A DNA stretch of 12,688 bases from Sulfuricella sp. Its GTDB lineage: Bacteria > Pseudomonadota > Gammaproteobacteria > Burkholderiales > Sulfuricellaceae. Location: the NCBI GenBank assembly GCA_019911785.1, contig JAIOJM010000204.1, positions 1 through 12,688 on the forward strand, read 5' to 3'. Of the stretch, positions 5,899 through 12,552 are shown in pieces. The position numbers were made by a program, and so were the translations under genes. Numbering within the stretch: position 1 is the stretch's first letter; each line of letters starts with the position of its first letter. Under the pieces are notes generated by a model. That model ran no database searches, had not been told where the DNA came from, and was given only the letters and a program-made list of their open reading frames with translations.

Positions 5899-6969
5899 AT
5901 GAACCCACTTAACGACAAAGAACAGACAATCTTGCTGCGTGCCTTGGAAGCCTTGCATAGAACAGCAGGCATTACCGGCCACGTGATTGAAAGGGAAACG
6001 ACAATTCCCCAAGGCTTTCGTGCGGATGCTCGCGTTGAAGTCGAGGCAAATGGACAGTGCTATGGCTATATGGCCGAAATCAAGCGTGTCGATCGATTCG
6101 CCACCCTGGGGGACATCAAGAATCAGTGTGGCCAGTATGGTGATCAACTGCTTCTGGTAGCACCCCGCGTCACAACTGAAATCGCTGAAAAATGCCGCGA
6201 ACTTGATCTGCAATTCATAGACACGGTCGGCAATGCCTATCTGCGCCGCCCCGGGTTGTTTGTTCTGGTAAAAGGACAGCGACCTGTTAAAGGTGAAGAT
6301 TTTCAGCTGGCAGAGCAAGAGGGCAAACGTGCAGGAACAGCCACCAACTTACGTGTCTTTTTCGCACTGCTATGCAAACCAGAACTGCTCAATGCACCTT
6401 ACCGCGATATCAATCAGGCCGCCGGTGTCGCGCTGGGCGCGGTTGGATGGGTATTCTTTGACCTGAATGCCAGAGGCTACATCACCGGCGGGAAAGGCAA
6501 GGGTGACAGAGTGCTGCTTGAGCGCCAGAGACTCGTGCAAGAGTGGGTCACAAACTACCCGATAAAGCTGCGTCCGAAACTCAACCCCAGAAGGTTCCGC
6601 GCTCCGACAACCGACTGGTGGAAAGAAGTGGATATCACTAAATATGGTGCCCAATGGGGGGCAGAAGTCGCAGCGGAGAAATTGACAGGCTACTTGCGCC
6701 CGCACGTACTCACCATTTATCTTCATAAGGAGCAAGGACAGAAAAATTTGACCCGAATGGTCGCCGAGCACAAGCTGCGGGCAGACTTGCAAGGCGACAT
6801 AGAAATTCTCGATGCATTCTGGGATTTTGAAGATGAAAAACCAATGCCGGAAACAGTGCCGCCATTGCTGACTTATGCTGACTTGATAGCTACGCTGGAT
6901 CCTCGCAACCTGGAAGCTGCAAAGCTGATTCATGAACGATACATCGCGACCACTGACGCCGAAGCCTGA
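5899..6969 (+). CDS. AbiEi-family antitoxin with nuclease-like N-terminal region and winged helix
   Basis: A 356-residue protein of the family annotated as type IV toxin-antitoxin AbiEi-like antitoxin: expected to repress its own operon and counter the following nucleotidyltransferase toxin. Three parts are visible. Residues 1-125 resemble a PD-(D/E)XK fold: Asp43 (RADARVEVEANG), a GYMAEIKRV strand with Glu60-x-Lys62, then QCGQYGDQLLLVAP and FIDTVGNAYL. Residues ~150-197 look like a winged helix (LRVFFALLCKPELL..YRDINQAAGVALGAVGWVFFDL). Residues 200-356 are the family C-terminal domain (YGAQWGAEVAAEKLTGYL, DPRNLEAAKLIHERY). ATG 5899 is the only sensible start but has no Shine-Dalgarno. Its 3' end overlaps the toxin gene by 38 bases. 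GC is lower than in flanking genes, suggesting transfer. Whether the nuclease-like motif is active is unknown. Confidence 0.8.
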   Translation: MNPLNDKEQTILLRALEALHRTAGITGHVIERETTIPQGFRADARVEVEANGQCYGYMAEIKRVDRFATLGDIKNQCGQYGDQLLLVAPRVTTEIAEKCRELDLQFIDTVGNAYLRRPGLFVLVKGQRPVKGEDFQLAEQEGKRAGTATNLRVFFALLCKPELLNAPYRDINQAAGVALGAVGWVFFDLNARGYITGGKGKGDRVLLERQRLVQEWVTNYPIKLRPKLNPRRFRAPTTDWWKEVDITKYGAQWGAEVAAEKLTGYLRPHVLTIYLHKEQGQKNLTRMVAEHKLRADLQGDIEILDAFWDFEDEKPMPETVPPLLTYADLIATLDPRNLEAAKLIHERYIATTDAEA

Positions 6970-7807
6970 TCGCCCTGTTGAGCCGATAGCCTTGTTGGTG
7001 ATACATGAAATCCACAAAGCTGCAAAAGAGCTTGGATTCCCGGTATTCCTGGTTGGGGCGATGGCTCGAATTATCCTTCTCGAAAATATTTTTGGATTGA
7101 AGGCCGGACGCGCCACTACCGATGTGGATTTTGCATTTGCCTTGGACAACTGGGAACAATACAGGACACTCAAAACATTCCTGGTTGCAAATTCAAGTTT
7201 TGAGGAATCAGGGCATGTTGCCCATCGGCTGCTTGTCCATCTGCCGGGCCTGGAGCATAAGTTCAAAGTGGATTTGATTCCGTTCGGTGGAATTGAAACA
7301 AGCCCAGACACCATTGCCTGGCCGCCAGACATGAGTGTCATGATGAACGTTGCAGGTTATAGCGACGCATTGGCCGCCGCAGTTACAGTTGAAGTGGGTC
7401 CTGGAATAAACATCGCGGTTGCCTCGCTGCCTGGAATTGCGATCCTGAAACTATTCGCCTGGGCCGATCGGGGGCGGGAAAACCCGAAGGACGCAATTGA
7501 CCTTGTTTCGCTGTTGCGTGGCTATCACGAAGCCGGCAACGAGAGCAGGATTTATGAGGAAGAAGGCGCGCTTGCAGCACTTGAAACAGCCGGGTATGAC
7601 ATAGAGCTTGCCGGAGCCTGGTTGCTTGGAAATGACGCTGCTGCAATGGTTTCCGCACAAACGAGCAGAGACCTTATAGAGCTGTTAACAGGAACAAAAA
7701 GGAGTCGATTGGTAGAAGATACGGCAAGAGCGATGCTTGGCAAGGATAATGCACTGGAATATTCGCATCGCTTATTGGAACAATTCACCAACGGTTTTAT
7801 CGCCTGA
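6932..7807 (+). CDS. AbiEii-family nucleotidyltransferase toxin
   Basis: A 291-residue protein with the nucleotidyltransferase signature of AbiEii/AbiGii toxins (PF08843-type): VFLVGAMAR at residues 38-46 (the G-[GS]-like loop, here Gly42-Ala43), TDVDFAFA with Asp64 and Asp66 as metal ligands, and a third acidic residue Asp114 in FKVDLIPFGGIE. Then come VASLPGIAILKLFAW (Lys173) and the ENPKDAIDL segment typical of this subfamily. Related toxins transfer nucleotides to RNA or other targets and halt growth; the target here is unknown. ATG 6932 lies inside the antitoxin gene (38-base overlap, different frame) with no clear ribosome site, implying translation coupled to the antitoxin. GC is among the lowest in the window. 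The Gly-Ala variant of the usual Gly-Gly/Ser loop occurs in the family as I recall it. Confidence 0.82.
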   Translation: MNDTSRPLTPKPDRPVEPIALLVIHEIHKAAKELGFPVFLVGAMARIILLENIFGLKAGRATTDVDFAFALDNWEQYRTLKTFLVANSSFEESGHVAHRLLVHLPGLEHKFKVDLIPFGGIETSPDTIAWPPDMSVMMNVAGYSDALAAAVTVEVGPGINIAVASLPGIAILKLFAWADRGRENPKDAIDLVSLLRGYHEAGNESRIYEEEGALAALETAGYDIELAGAWLLGNDAAAMVSAQTSRDLIELLTGTKRSRLVEDTARAMLGKDNALEYSHRLLEQFTNGFIA

Positions 7808-8095
7808 ACGGACAAGTAAAACAAACGGAATTCATGAATAAAAACACTACTGTCCGGTTAACTTTGACGTCACAACGCTGTGAGCCATATTTGATACGCC
7901 ATTCGAGAACATTGTACGTGTCCCCGACTTCACTGCAAACTTCCGGTTTTGACTCCGGGGGTTGCGATGTACGACGGCAAAACACTGTTTGCTCAGGTCA
8001 TGGACTTTTGCGAGTTGGGCGATAAAGCCATGGTAGAAGGATTGTTCCATGCCCAGATGGGATTGGAATTACCGTAGCCCTCCCCGCCGCGCCCT
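7808..8095. other. Gene-poor stretch after the toxin gene, with IS remnant
   Basis: 288 bases between convergent abiEii and the SufB-like gene. It contains a CGGACA (7809-7814) and TGTCCG (7851-7856) pair, a TGTCCGGTTAACTTTGAC stretch that could be an IS end, and the short transposase-like frame at 7967-8077. No rho-independent terminator was seen for either flanking gene. Confidence 0.6.
7967..8077 (+). pseudogene. Remnant of an IS4-family transposase 5' end
   Basis: A 36-codon frame beginning MYDGKTLFAQVMDF, which closely resembles the start of the DUF4372 domain of IS4-family transposases (typically M-x-x-GKTLFAQ-[LI]-MDF followed by LPWTTF). Similarity ends after the first 14 residues: the frame continues CELGDKAMVEGLFHAQ and stops at TAG 8075-8077, where an intact transposase runs some 350 residues or more. 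About 110 upstream bases, from roughly 7851, may be the element's left end. No matching right end or target duplication was found. The assignment depends on a short N-terminal match recalled from memory. Confidence 0.5.
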
Positions 8096-9034
8096 CTACC
8101 TCAACAGGCCTGAGATGACGACATCCACCGCCTCGTCGGGCGTCAGGCCGTGGGCCATCAGGGTTTCGAGCTGCTTCTGGTCGACCGTGCCCACCGCTGC
8201 CTCATGGGTAACCATGGCCTGCGGGTGTTCCACCCTGACGATGGGCTCGGCACTGGCCACGGCACGGTCGCGCACGATCTCCTTGCAGTCCATGTGGCCG
8301 CGCGCTCCGGCAGCCTTGCCGTGGGTCACCCCGATCACGGCGCTGGTGGCCTCATCCTCCACCGCGACGCGCGACTTGATCAGCCCCCGTGCATCCTCCC
8401 CTTCCAGGACCAGTTCGTCCCTGATGTGGATCTCGTCCGTGCCATGGCCGTATACCCGGGCGGTGATCTCGGCTACGCCCTGCTTTTCCACCACCACCCG
8501 GTAATCGATGTGCAGTTTGCCCACCCGCCCGCTGGTCAGGGAAAAATCTGAAAAATACCGGGCATGCGGCCCGACCCGCACATCCGCCTGCGGAATCACC
8601 TCGATGCCGCCGTACGGCCCGTGATAATGGCCTTCGCTATGGTGCAGCTCGGCGCCTTCCCCGAGTTCCACCCGGGACTCCATCACATGGCGCACCTTCT
8701 CCGCGTTGGGGAACAGGCAGTGGGCGACGATATGGGCCGAGGCATGCGCTTCGAGTTTGACCAGCAGTCGGATATGCTGGCTGCCATGCGGTTTCATCAG
8801 GCCGATGCAGGTGTGGATCGGGTTTTCCACCTGGATGCCGCTGGCGACGGTGATCTGGATGGTGATGACCCCGGCGCTTTCCTGGCTGCGAACCTCAACG
8901 CCGGGTACGGTCTGCCGGCTGAGCATCTGCTGGCCATCGATCACCAGGTGGGCGGTCTGCGGCTGGGTGAGGATAGCTGCATCCGGATAGTGGCTGAACA
9001 GTTCGCCCAGCAGGTTATTCAAGCTCTCAACCAT
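8096..9034 (-). CDS. sufB: SufB/SufD-family Fe-S cluster scaffold protein (short form)
   Basis: A 312-residue cytosolic protein of the SufBD family, shorter than E. coli SufB (~495) or SufD (~423). The C-terminal half carries the family beta-helix and tail: ARGHMDCKEIV, with Cys250 where SufB has its essential cluster-building cysteine, then AMVTHEAAVG (His277, Glu278) and LMAHGLTPDEAVDVVISGLL. It should pair with the SufC-like ATPase encoded just before it to assemble Fe-S clusters. ATG 9034 is preferred: GGGGAG lies 7 bases upstream, it overlaps the sufC-like stop by 8 bases, and the following sequence (MVESLNNLLGELF) fits family N-termini. A longer frame from 9103 would overlap the ATPase gene heavily. 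No SufS, SufE or SufA is adjacent. Closest to the minimal two-gene SufBC-like systems of archaea and anaerobes. Confidence 0.85.
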   Translation of the reverse strand: MVESLNNLLGELFSHYPDAAILTQPQTAHLVIDGQQMLSRQTVPGVEVRSQESAGVITIQITVASGIQVENPIHTCIGLMKPHGSQHIRLLVKLEAHASAHIVAHCLFPNAEKVRHVMESRVELGEGAELHHSEGHYHGPYGGIEVIPQADVRVGPHARYFSDFSLTSGRVGKLHIDYRVVVEKQGVAEITARVYGHGTDEIHIRDELVLEGEDARGLIKSRVAVEDEATSAVIGVTHGKAAGARGHMDCKEIVRDRAVASAEPIVRVEHPQAMVTHEAAVGTVDQKQLETLMAHGLTPDEAVDVVISGLLR

Positions 9035-9740
9035 GGCATGTCTCCCCGTCGCATGCCCTGCAATCGCGATTGCGGAAATGTTCGGCGACCCGTTCCGGTT
9101 CATCCGTCATGACCAGCCTGCCGCCGCAGAGCAGGGAGGCGCGGCTGGCGATGCGTGCGATCTCCTGTCGATGGGTAATCAGCAGCACGGCGGCCCCCTC
9201 CCTTTGCAGTTCCTTGATCACATCGACGACTTCCTGCAGGGACAGCATGTCGATGCCCGAGTCTGGCTCGTCGAGGATCGCCAGCTTCGGCTTCAGAGCC
9301 AGCAAAGACGCCAGCTCGATGCGCTTGCGCTCCCCTCCGCTGAGTGTCTTGTCCAGCGCCCGTCCCAGGTAGAGACCCGGTTCCAGGCCGACGCGCCGCA
9401 GGCAGTCCGCCGGGGCATTGGCCGCCCGCCCCAGGCTCAGATAGTCAGCCACGCTCAGCCCTTCAAAGCGGGCCGGCTCCTGCCAGGCCAGGGTAATCCC
9501 GAGCCGGGCGCGTTCGTGGATGGCCAGGGTGTTGATCAACTGTCCCTGAAAACGGATTTCGCCGGCAGTGGGCACATAGCCGCCGCAGCCCATGATGAGA
9601 TTGGCGAGAGTGGTCTTGCCGGCGCCGTTGGCGCCGAGCAGGGCATGAATCTCCTGCTCGTGCACCGTCAGGTCAAGACCGGACAGGGGTTTCTTGTCCC
9701 GCACCGAATAAGTCAAGCCTTTAACCTCAAGCAAAACCAT
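9027..9740 (-). CDS. sufC: SufC-like Fe-S assembly ABC ATPase with cysteine-rich tail
   Basis: A 237-residue soluble ABC ATPase that powers the SufB-like scaffold. Walker A is GANGAGKTT (residues 36-44), the Q-loop lies in LAWQEPARFEG, the signature is LSGGERKR, Walker B is LAILDEPDSGID, and the H-loop is LLITHRQEIAR. The QEPARFEGLSVADYL region and the lack of membrane partners fit SufC rather than a transporter ATPase. The last 11 residues hold three cysteines, C227-x2-C230-x4-C235, not present in E. coli SufC as far as I recall; they could bind metal or a cluster. ATG 9740 has GGAG at 9749-9752, 8 bases upstream. The gene is first in a two-gene operon and is divergent from the RNase Z-like gene across 143 bases. 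Confidence 0.9.
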   Translation of the reverse strand: MVLLEVKGLTYSVRDKKPLSGLDLTVHEQEIHALLGANGAGKTTLANLIMGCGGYVPTAGEIRFQGQLINTLAIHERARLGITLAWQEPARFEGLSVADYLSLGRAANAPADCLRRVGLEPGLYLGRALDKTLSGGERKRIELASLLALKPKLAILDEPDSGIDMLSLQEVVDVIKELQREGAAVLLITHRQEIARIASRASLLCGGRLVMTDEPERVAEHFRNRDCRACDGETCHG

Positions 9741-9883
9741 GCGCTATACTCCAATCAAGCCATTTCATAAGGCAGGCAAGCTGCTCGCCGAATACGCCCG
9801 AACACCCACAGCTTCTCTTATGTATAGCTTTCTTCCTGGCCCGGAGCAATTCCGGTGCGGGACATCCATGGACAGAACCGACA

Positions 9884-10903
9884 ATGAGACCCCTGTTCCA
9901 TCCGAAACTCGTCAACGATCCTTTCGGGGATCCCGCGCTTTATGTGGATTGCCTGTTCGAGAAACGGGCCCTGATGTTCGACCTGGGGGATATCAGGAAG
10001 CTTGCCCCGCGGAAGATCCTGCGCCTGAGCCACATTTTCGTTTCCCACACCCATATGGATCATTTCATGGGGTTCGACTGGCTGCTCAGGATTTCCCTGG
10101 GCCGCGAAAAGCTGATGCATCTTTTTGGCCCGGCCCGCTTCCTGGAGCAGGTCGAACACAAGCTGGCGGCGTATACCTGGAACCTGGTGGAGAATTATTC
10201 CAGCGACTTCACCCTGGTCGTGACCGAGGTTCAGCGGGACGGGATGGCGAGAAGGGCCAGATTCCGCTGCAGGGCCGGTTTCCGAAGAGAAGCCGAAGAA
10301 GAGCTGGCGCTGGCCGACGGGGTTCTTGTCGATGAAGAGATATTTCGCATCCGCTGCGCCATCCTCGACCACAAAACCCCCTGCCTGGGCTTCGCGTTAG
10401 AGGAAAAGGCGCATGTCAACGTGTGGAAAAACCGCCTGGCGGAAATGCGCCTTCCCATGGGGCCATGGCTGCGGGAATTGAAACAGGCCGTGCTCCGGGG
10501 CGAAGCGGACGATACGCTGTTCCGTGTCTGGTGGAAGGAGGACCGGCAGGTCCGGGAGACGCATGTTCCGCTCGGCCGGCTCAAGGCCGAAGTGCTGCGC
10601 ATCGTGCCGGGGCAGAAGATCGGCTACGTCACCGACCTGGTCTATCATCCGGAGAATGCCGGAAGGGTCATCAATCTGGTTCGCGGTTCGGATCTGCTTT
10701 TCATCGAAGCCGGCTTTTTGCAGCAGGACGCCGAGCGTGCGGCACAAAAGTACCACCTGACTGCCCGGCAGGCGGGCTCAATGGCGCGGGAGGCAGGGGC
10801 GAAGAACGTTATTCCGCTTCATTTCTCGCCCAGCTACTCCGACCGGGAGGCGTTGTTGCGCCAGGAACTGGAAGACTCGCTTGGCTTGCCGCCAAACGCT
10901 TAG
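9884..10903 (+). CDS. RNase Z-like metallo-beta-lactamase-fold hydrolase
   Basis: A 339-residue soluble MBL-fold protein. The metal motif SHTHMDH (His55, His57, Asp59, His60) is intact. Further ligands appear as Asp251 in IGYVTDLVYHP and His313 in VIPLHFSPSY. The segment KYHLTARQAGSMAREAGAKNVIPLHFS parallels the GHSTA-x2-A and LxH[FI]S motifs of tRNase Z, so an RNA 3'-processing or related phosphodiesterase role is likely. The N-terminal GTG-type loop of canonical ElaC/RNase Z is not obvious and there is an insert around residues 120-165, so this may be a divergent homologue with another substrate. ATG 9884 has only a weak ribosome site (GGACAG). Its stop overlaps the convergent downstream gene by 4 bases. 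Confidence 0.78.
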   Translation: MRPLFHPKLVNDPFGDPALYVDCLFEKRALMFDLGDIRKLAPRKILRLSHIFVSHTHMDHFMGFDWLLRISLGREKLMHLFGPARFLEQVEHKLAAYTWNLVENYSSDFTLVVTEVQRDGMARRARFRCRAGFRREAEEELALADGVLVDEEIFRIRCAILDHKTPCLGFALEEKAHVNVWKNRLAEMRLPMGPWLRELKQAVLRGEADDTLFRVWWKEDRQVRETHVPLGRLKAEVLRIVPGQKIGYVTDLVYHPENAGRVINLVRGSDLLFIEAGFLQQDAERAAQKYHLTARQAGSMAREAGAKNVIPLHFSPSYSDREALLRQELEDSLGLPPNA

Positions 10904-11379
10904 AATGCCGGCACGTCAGCCGGGAGGGTCCTGCTGAATGATGCCCAGTTCATGCGAGCCAGCACGTCCTTGTTCTGGCGCAGGATTCTTTGGGCTGCCC
11001 GCACCTTGTCGAGCAAACCGGTCAGTTCGGCATCGAACCCTTCACTGGCAACCACTCGGTACCACTCGTCACCGTCCGGATCCTCCTCATCAAGATTGCG
11101 CCAGAACAGGTTGCTGAAGCTCCCGTATGAAACCGGTTTTCCCGCAAGAAGGTCGGCCCTGATTTTGCCGGCCCATAGCCGGCGTCTCTCAATCAGCCCT
11201 TCCGCGCCATTGTGAACCGTCACGGACAGGTAGGAATGGAGATCTCCCGGCCGCCTGATCTGCTCAAGCTCAAAAACCCGGTCCCCCGCGGTAGCATCCG
11301 CAATCAGGGCTCGCAGAGCGGCGCTGGAGATTTCCAGGGCAACACCGGTTTGGAATTGGTGAATCTTGTCGAGGTACAT
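10900..11379 (-). CDS. Hypothetical protein convergent with the RNase Z-like gene
   Basis: A 159-residue protein I do not recognise. It is predicted soluble, without signal peptide or membrane helix. It has an acidic centre (NLDEEDPDGDEWYRVV) and a C-terminal helical stretch (LLDKVRAAQRILRQNKDVLARM). The start ATG 11379 is well supported by AAGGA five bases upstream. It has its own candidate promoter, with TTGAAC (11426-11431) and TATCAA (11404-11409) on the minus strand 16 bases apart, overlapped by an imperfect palindrome. Its stop overlaps the RNase Z-like stop tail to tail. It is divergent from rtcA, so a link to RNA repair is possible but untested. Confidence 0.7.
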   Translation of the reverse strand: MYLDKIHQFQTGVALEISSAALRALIADATAGDRVFELEQIRRPGDLHSYLSVTVHNGAEGLIERRRLWAGKIRADLLAGKPVSYGSFSNLFWRNLDEEDPDGDEWYRVVASEGFDAELTGLLDKVRAAQRILRQNKDVLARMNWASFSRTLPADVPAF

Positions 11380-11395
11380 TTGTTCCTTCTCTTAA

Positions 11396-11422
11396 GGCAG
11401 ATTTTGATAGCAAAATCCTGCC
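11396..11422. promoter_or_regulatory. Imperfect palindrome in the hypothetical-rtcA divergent region
   Basis: Arm GGCAGATTTTG (11396-11406) pairs with CAAAATCCTGCC (11411-11422) apart from one unpaired base, around ATAG. It covers the candidate -10 and spacer of the minus-strand hypothetical gene, so it could be a repressor operator. In RNA it would also fold into a hairpin of about 11 bp in that gene's 5' region if transcription starts further upstream. Confidence 0.5.
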
Positions 11423-11510
11423 AAGGTTCAATGTGTCATTCCAGAATTTTATCCAGATCGCGCCGGGGCGGCTGCTACACTGGTAGTGTTGCATTTGCCG
11501 TGAGGTGGGC

Positions 11511-12548
11511 ATGCGCGAAATTGACGGTTCCTACGGAGAAGGGGGTGGACAGCTGCTGCGCACGGCGGTGGCGCTTTCGGCCATTACCGGGGAAGCCGTC
11601 CATGTCCGGAACATCCGTGCCAATAGAAGCAATCCCGGCCTTGCTCCCCAGCACCTGACCGCGGTCATGGCTGTGGCCAGGCTGTGCGGCGCTGAGGCAG
11701 AAGGGCTGGAAGTCAAATCGCGGGAAATTCTGTTCCGGCCCGGCCGGTTGGGTGGCGGCCGGTTCGATTTTCACGTTGGCACTGCCGGCAGCATCACTCT
11801 GGTGTTGCAGGCGGCGCTGCCCGTTGCGGTTGCCTGCGGCGAAAGATTATGGCTGCGCATCAGCGGCGGCACCGATATCCGGGCTGCCCCGCCCCTGGAT
11901 TACTTTCGCCTTGTTCTGCTGCCCCTGCTCTCCCGCATGGGCGTCAGGGTCCGAATCGAGGTGTTGCAGCGGGGGTATTTTCCAAGAGGTGGCGGGGAGG
12001 TGGCCGTGGAGGTACTGCCCTCCTTGCCGCTTCAGCCGTTGATGCTGGATGCGCCCGGTGCCCTGAGGGAAATCCGCGGTTTCGCCCACGTTGCCAACCT
12101 GCCGGATCATATCGTTCAACGCATGGCGAGTTCGGCGCTGGCGGAGCTCTCGGCCTTTCCTGCGCCATCTATCGATCAGGCGGTATTGGGTGCAGATGAA
12201 GCTATCGGGGCGGGAGGAGCGATTGTTTTGGTCGCGCGGATGGCGCACACCATTCTGGGCGCTTCCGCCATCGCGCAACGAGGGGTGCCCGCAGAGACGC
12301 TTGGCTCGGAAGCGGGCAGGTTGTTGCGCGAGGAAATTTCTGCCGGGGCCACCCTCGACATCCATGCTGCCGATCAGGTGCTGATTTACCTCGCCCTTGC
12401 TGGCGGTGCCTCACGCTTTCGGGCAAGAAGGCTCTCCTCCCACGCTGTTACCACCATCTGGCTGCTGGAGCAGTTTCTGCCTGTGCGCTTCACCATCATT
12501 GAGGCCGATTCCCTGGTGAGGGTCGAGGCGACATCCAATCCGGCTTGA
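11511..12548 (+). CDS. rtcA: RNA 3'-terminal phosphate cyclase RtcA
   Basis: Converts RNA 3'-phosphate ends to 2',3'-cyclic phosphate using ATP, through a covalent histidine-AMP intermediate; it acts in the cytosol in RNA repair or end processing. 345 residues from ATG 11511, close to the E. coli length of 338. Motifs: IDGSYGEGGGQLLRTAVALS at the N-terminus; IRANRSNPGLAPQHL; the LQRGYFPRGGGEV block; HAADQVLIYLALAG; and SSHAVTTIWLLEQFLPVRF, in which His311 matches the E. coli nucleophile His309. The start is supported by GAGGTGG just upstream; GTG 11505 is in frame but lies in that ribosome site. There is no RtcB ligase or RtcR regulator in view and no convincing sigma54 promoter. It is convergent with the rpoS-like gene, 4 bases between stops. 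Confidence 0.95.
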   Translation: MREIDGSYGEGGGQLLRTAVALSAITGEAVHVRNIRANRSNPGLAPQHLTAVMAVARLCGAEAEGLEVKSREILFRPGRLGGGRFDFHVGTAGSITLVLQAALPVAVACGERLWLRISGGTDIRAAPPLDYFRLVLLPLLSRMGVRVRIEVLQRGYFPRGGGEVAVEVLPSLPLQPLMLDAPGALREIRGFAHVANLPDHIVQRMASSALAELSAFPAPSIDQAVLGADEAIGAGGAIVLVARMAHTILGASAIAQRGVPAETLGSEAGRLLREEISAGATLDIHAADQVLIYLALAGGASRFRARRLSSHAVTTIWLLEQFLPVRFTIIEADSLVRVEATSNPA

Positions 12549-12552
12549 AAAT

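Noticed and set aside
6370..7341. 323-codon minus-strand frame across the antitoxin and toxin genes
   Set aside because: It spans two real genes on the other strand and its product resembles nothing; consistent with chance openness.
8564..9112. 182-codon plus-strand frame opposite the SufB-like gene
   Set aside because: Antisense shadow of a clear SufBD-family protein.
9739..10335. Plus-strand frame of 198 codons overlapping the RNase Z-like gene start
   Set aside because: Out of frame with the MBL-fold protein, Pro/Arg/Gly-rich as expected of a frameshifted GC-rich gene, and no domain.
11476..11500. Possible sigma54 promoter before rtcA (TGGTAG...TTGCAT), sought because E. coli rtcBA uses RtcR/sigma54
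   Set aside because: The GG-to-GC spacing is wrong for a -24/-12 element, and no RtcR-like gene is in the window.
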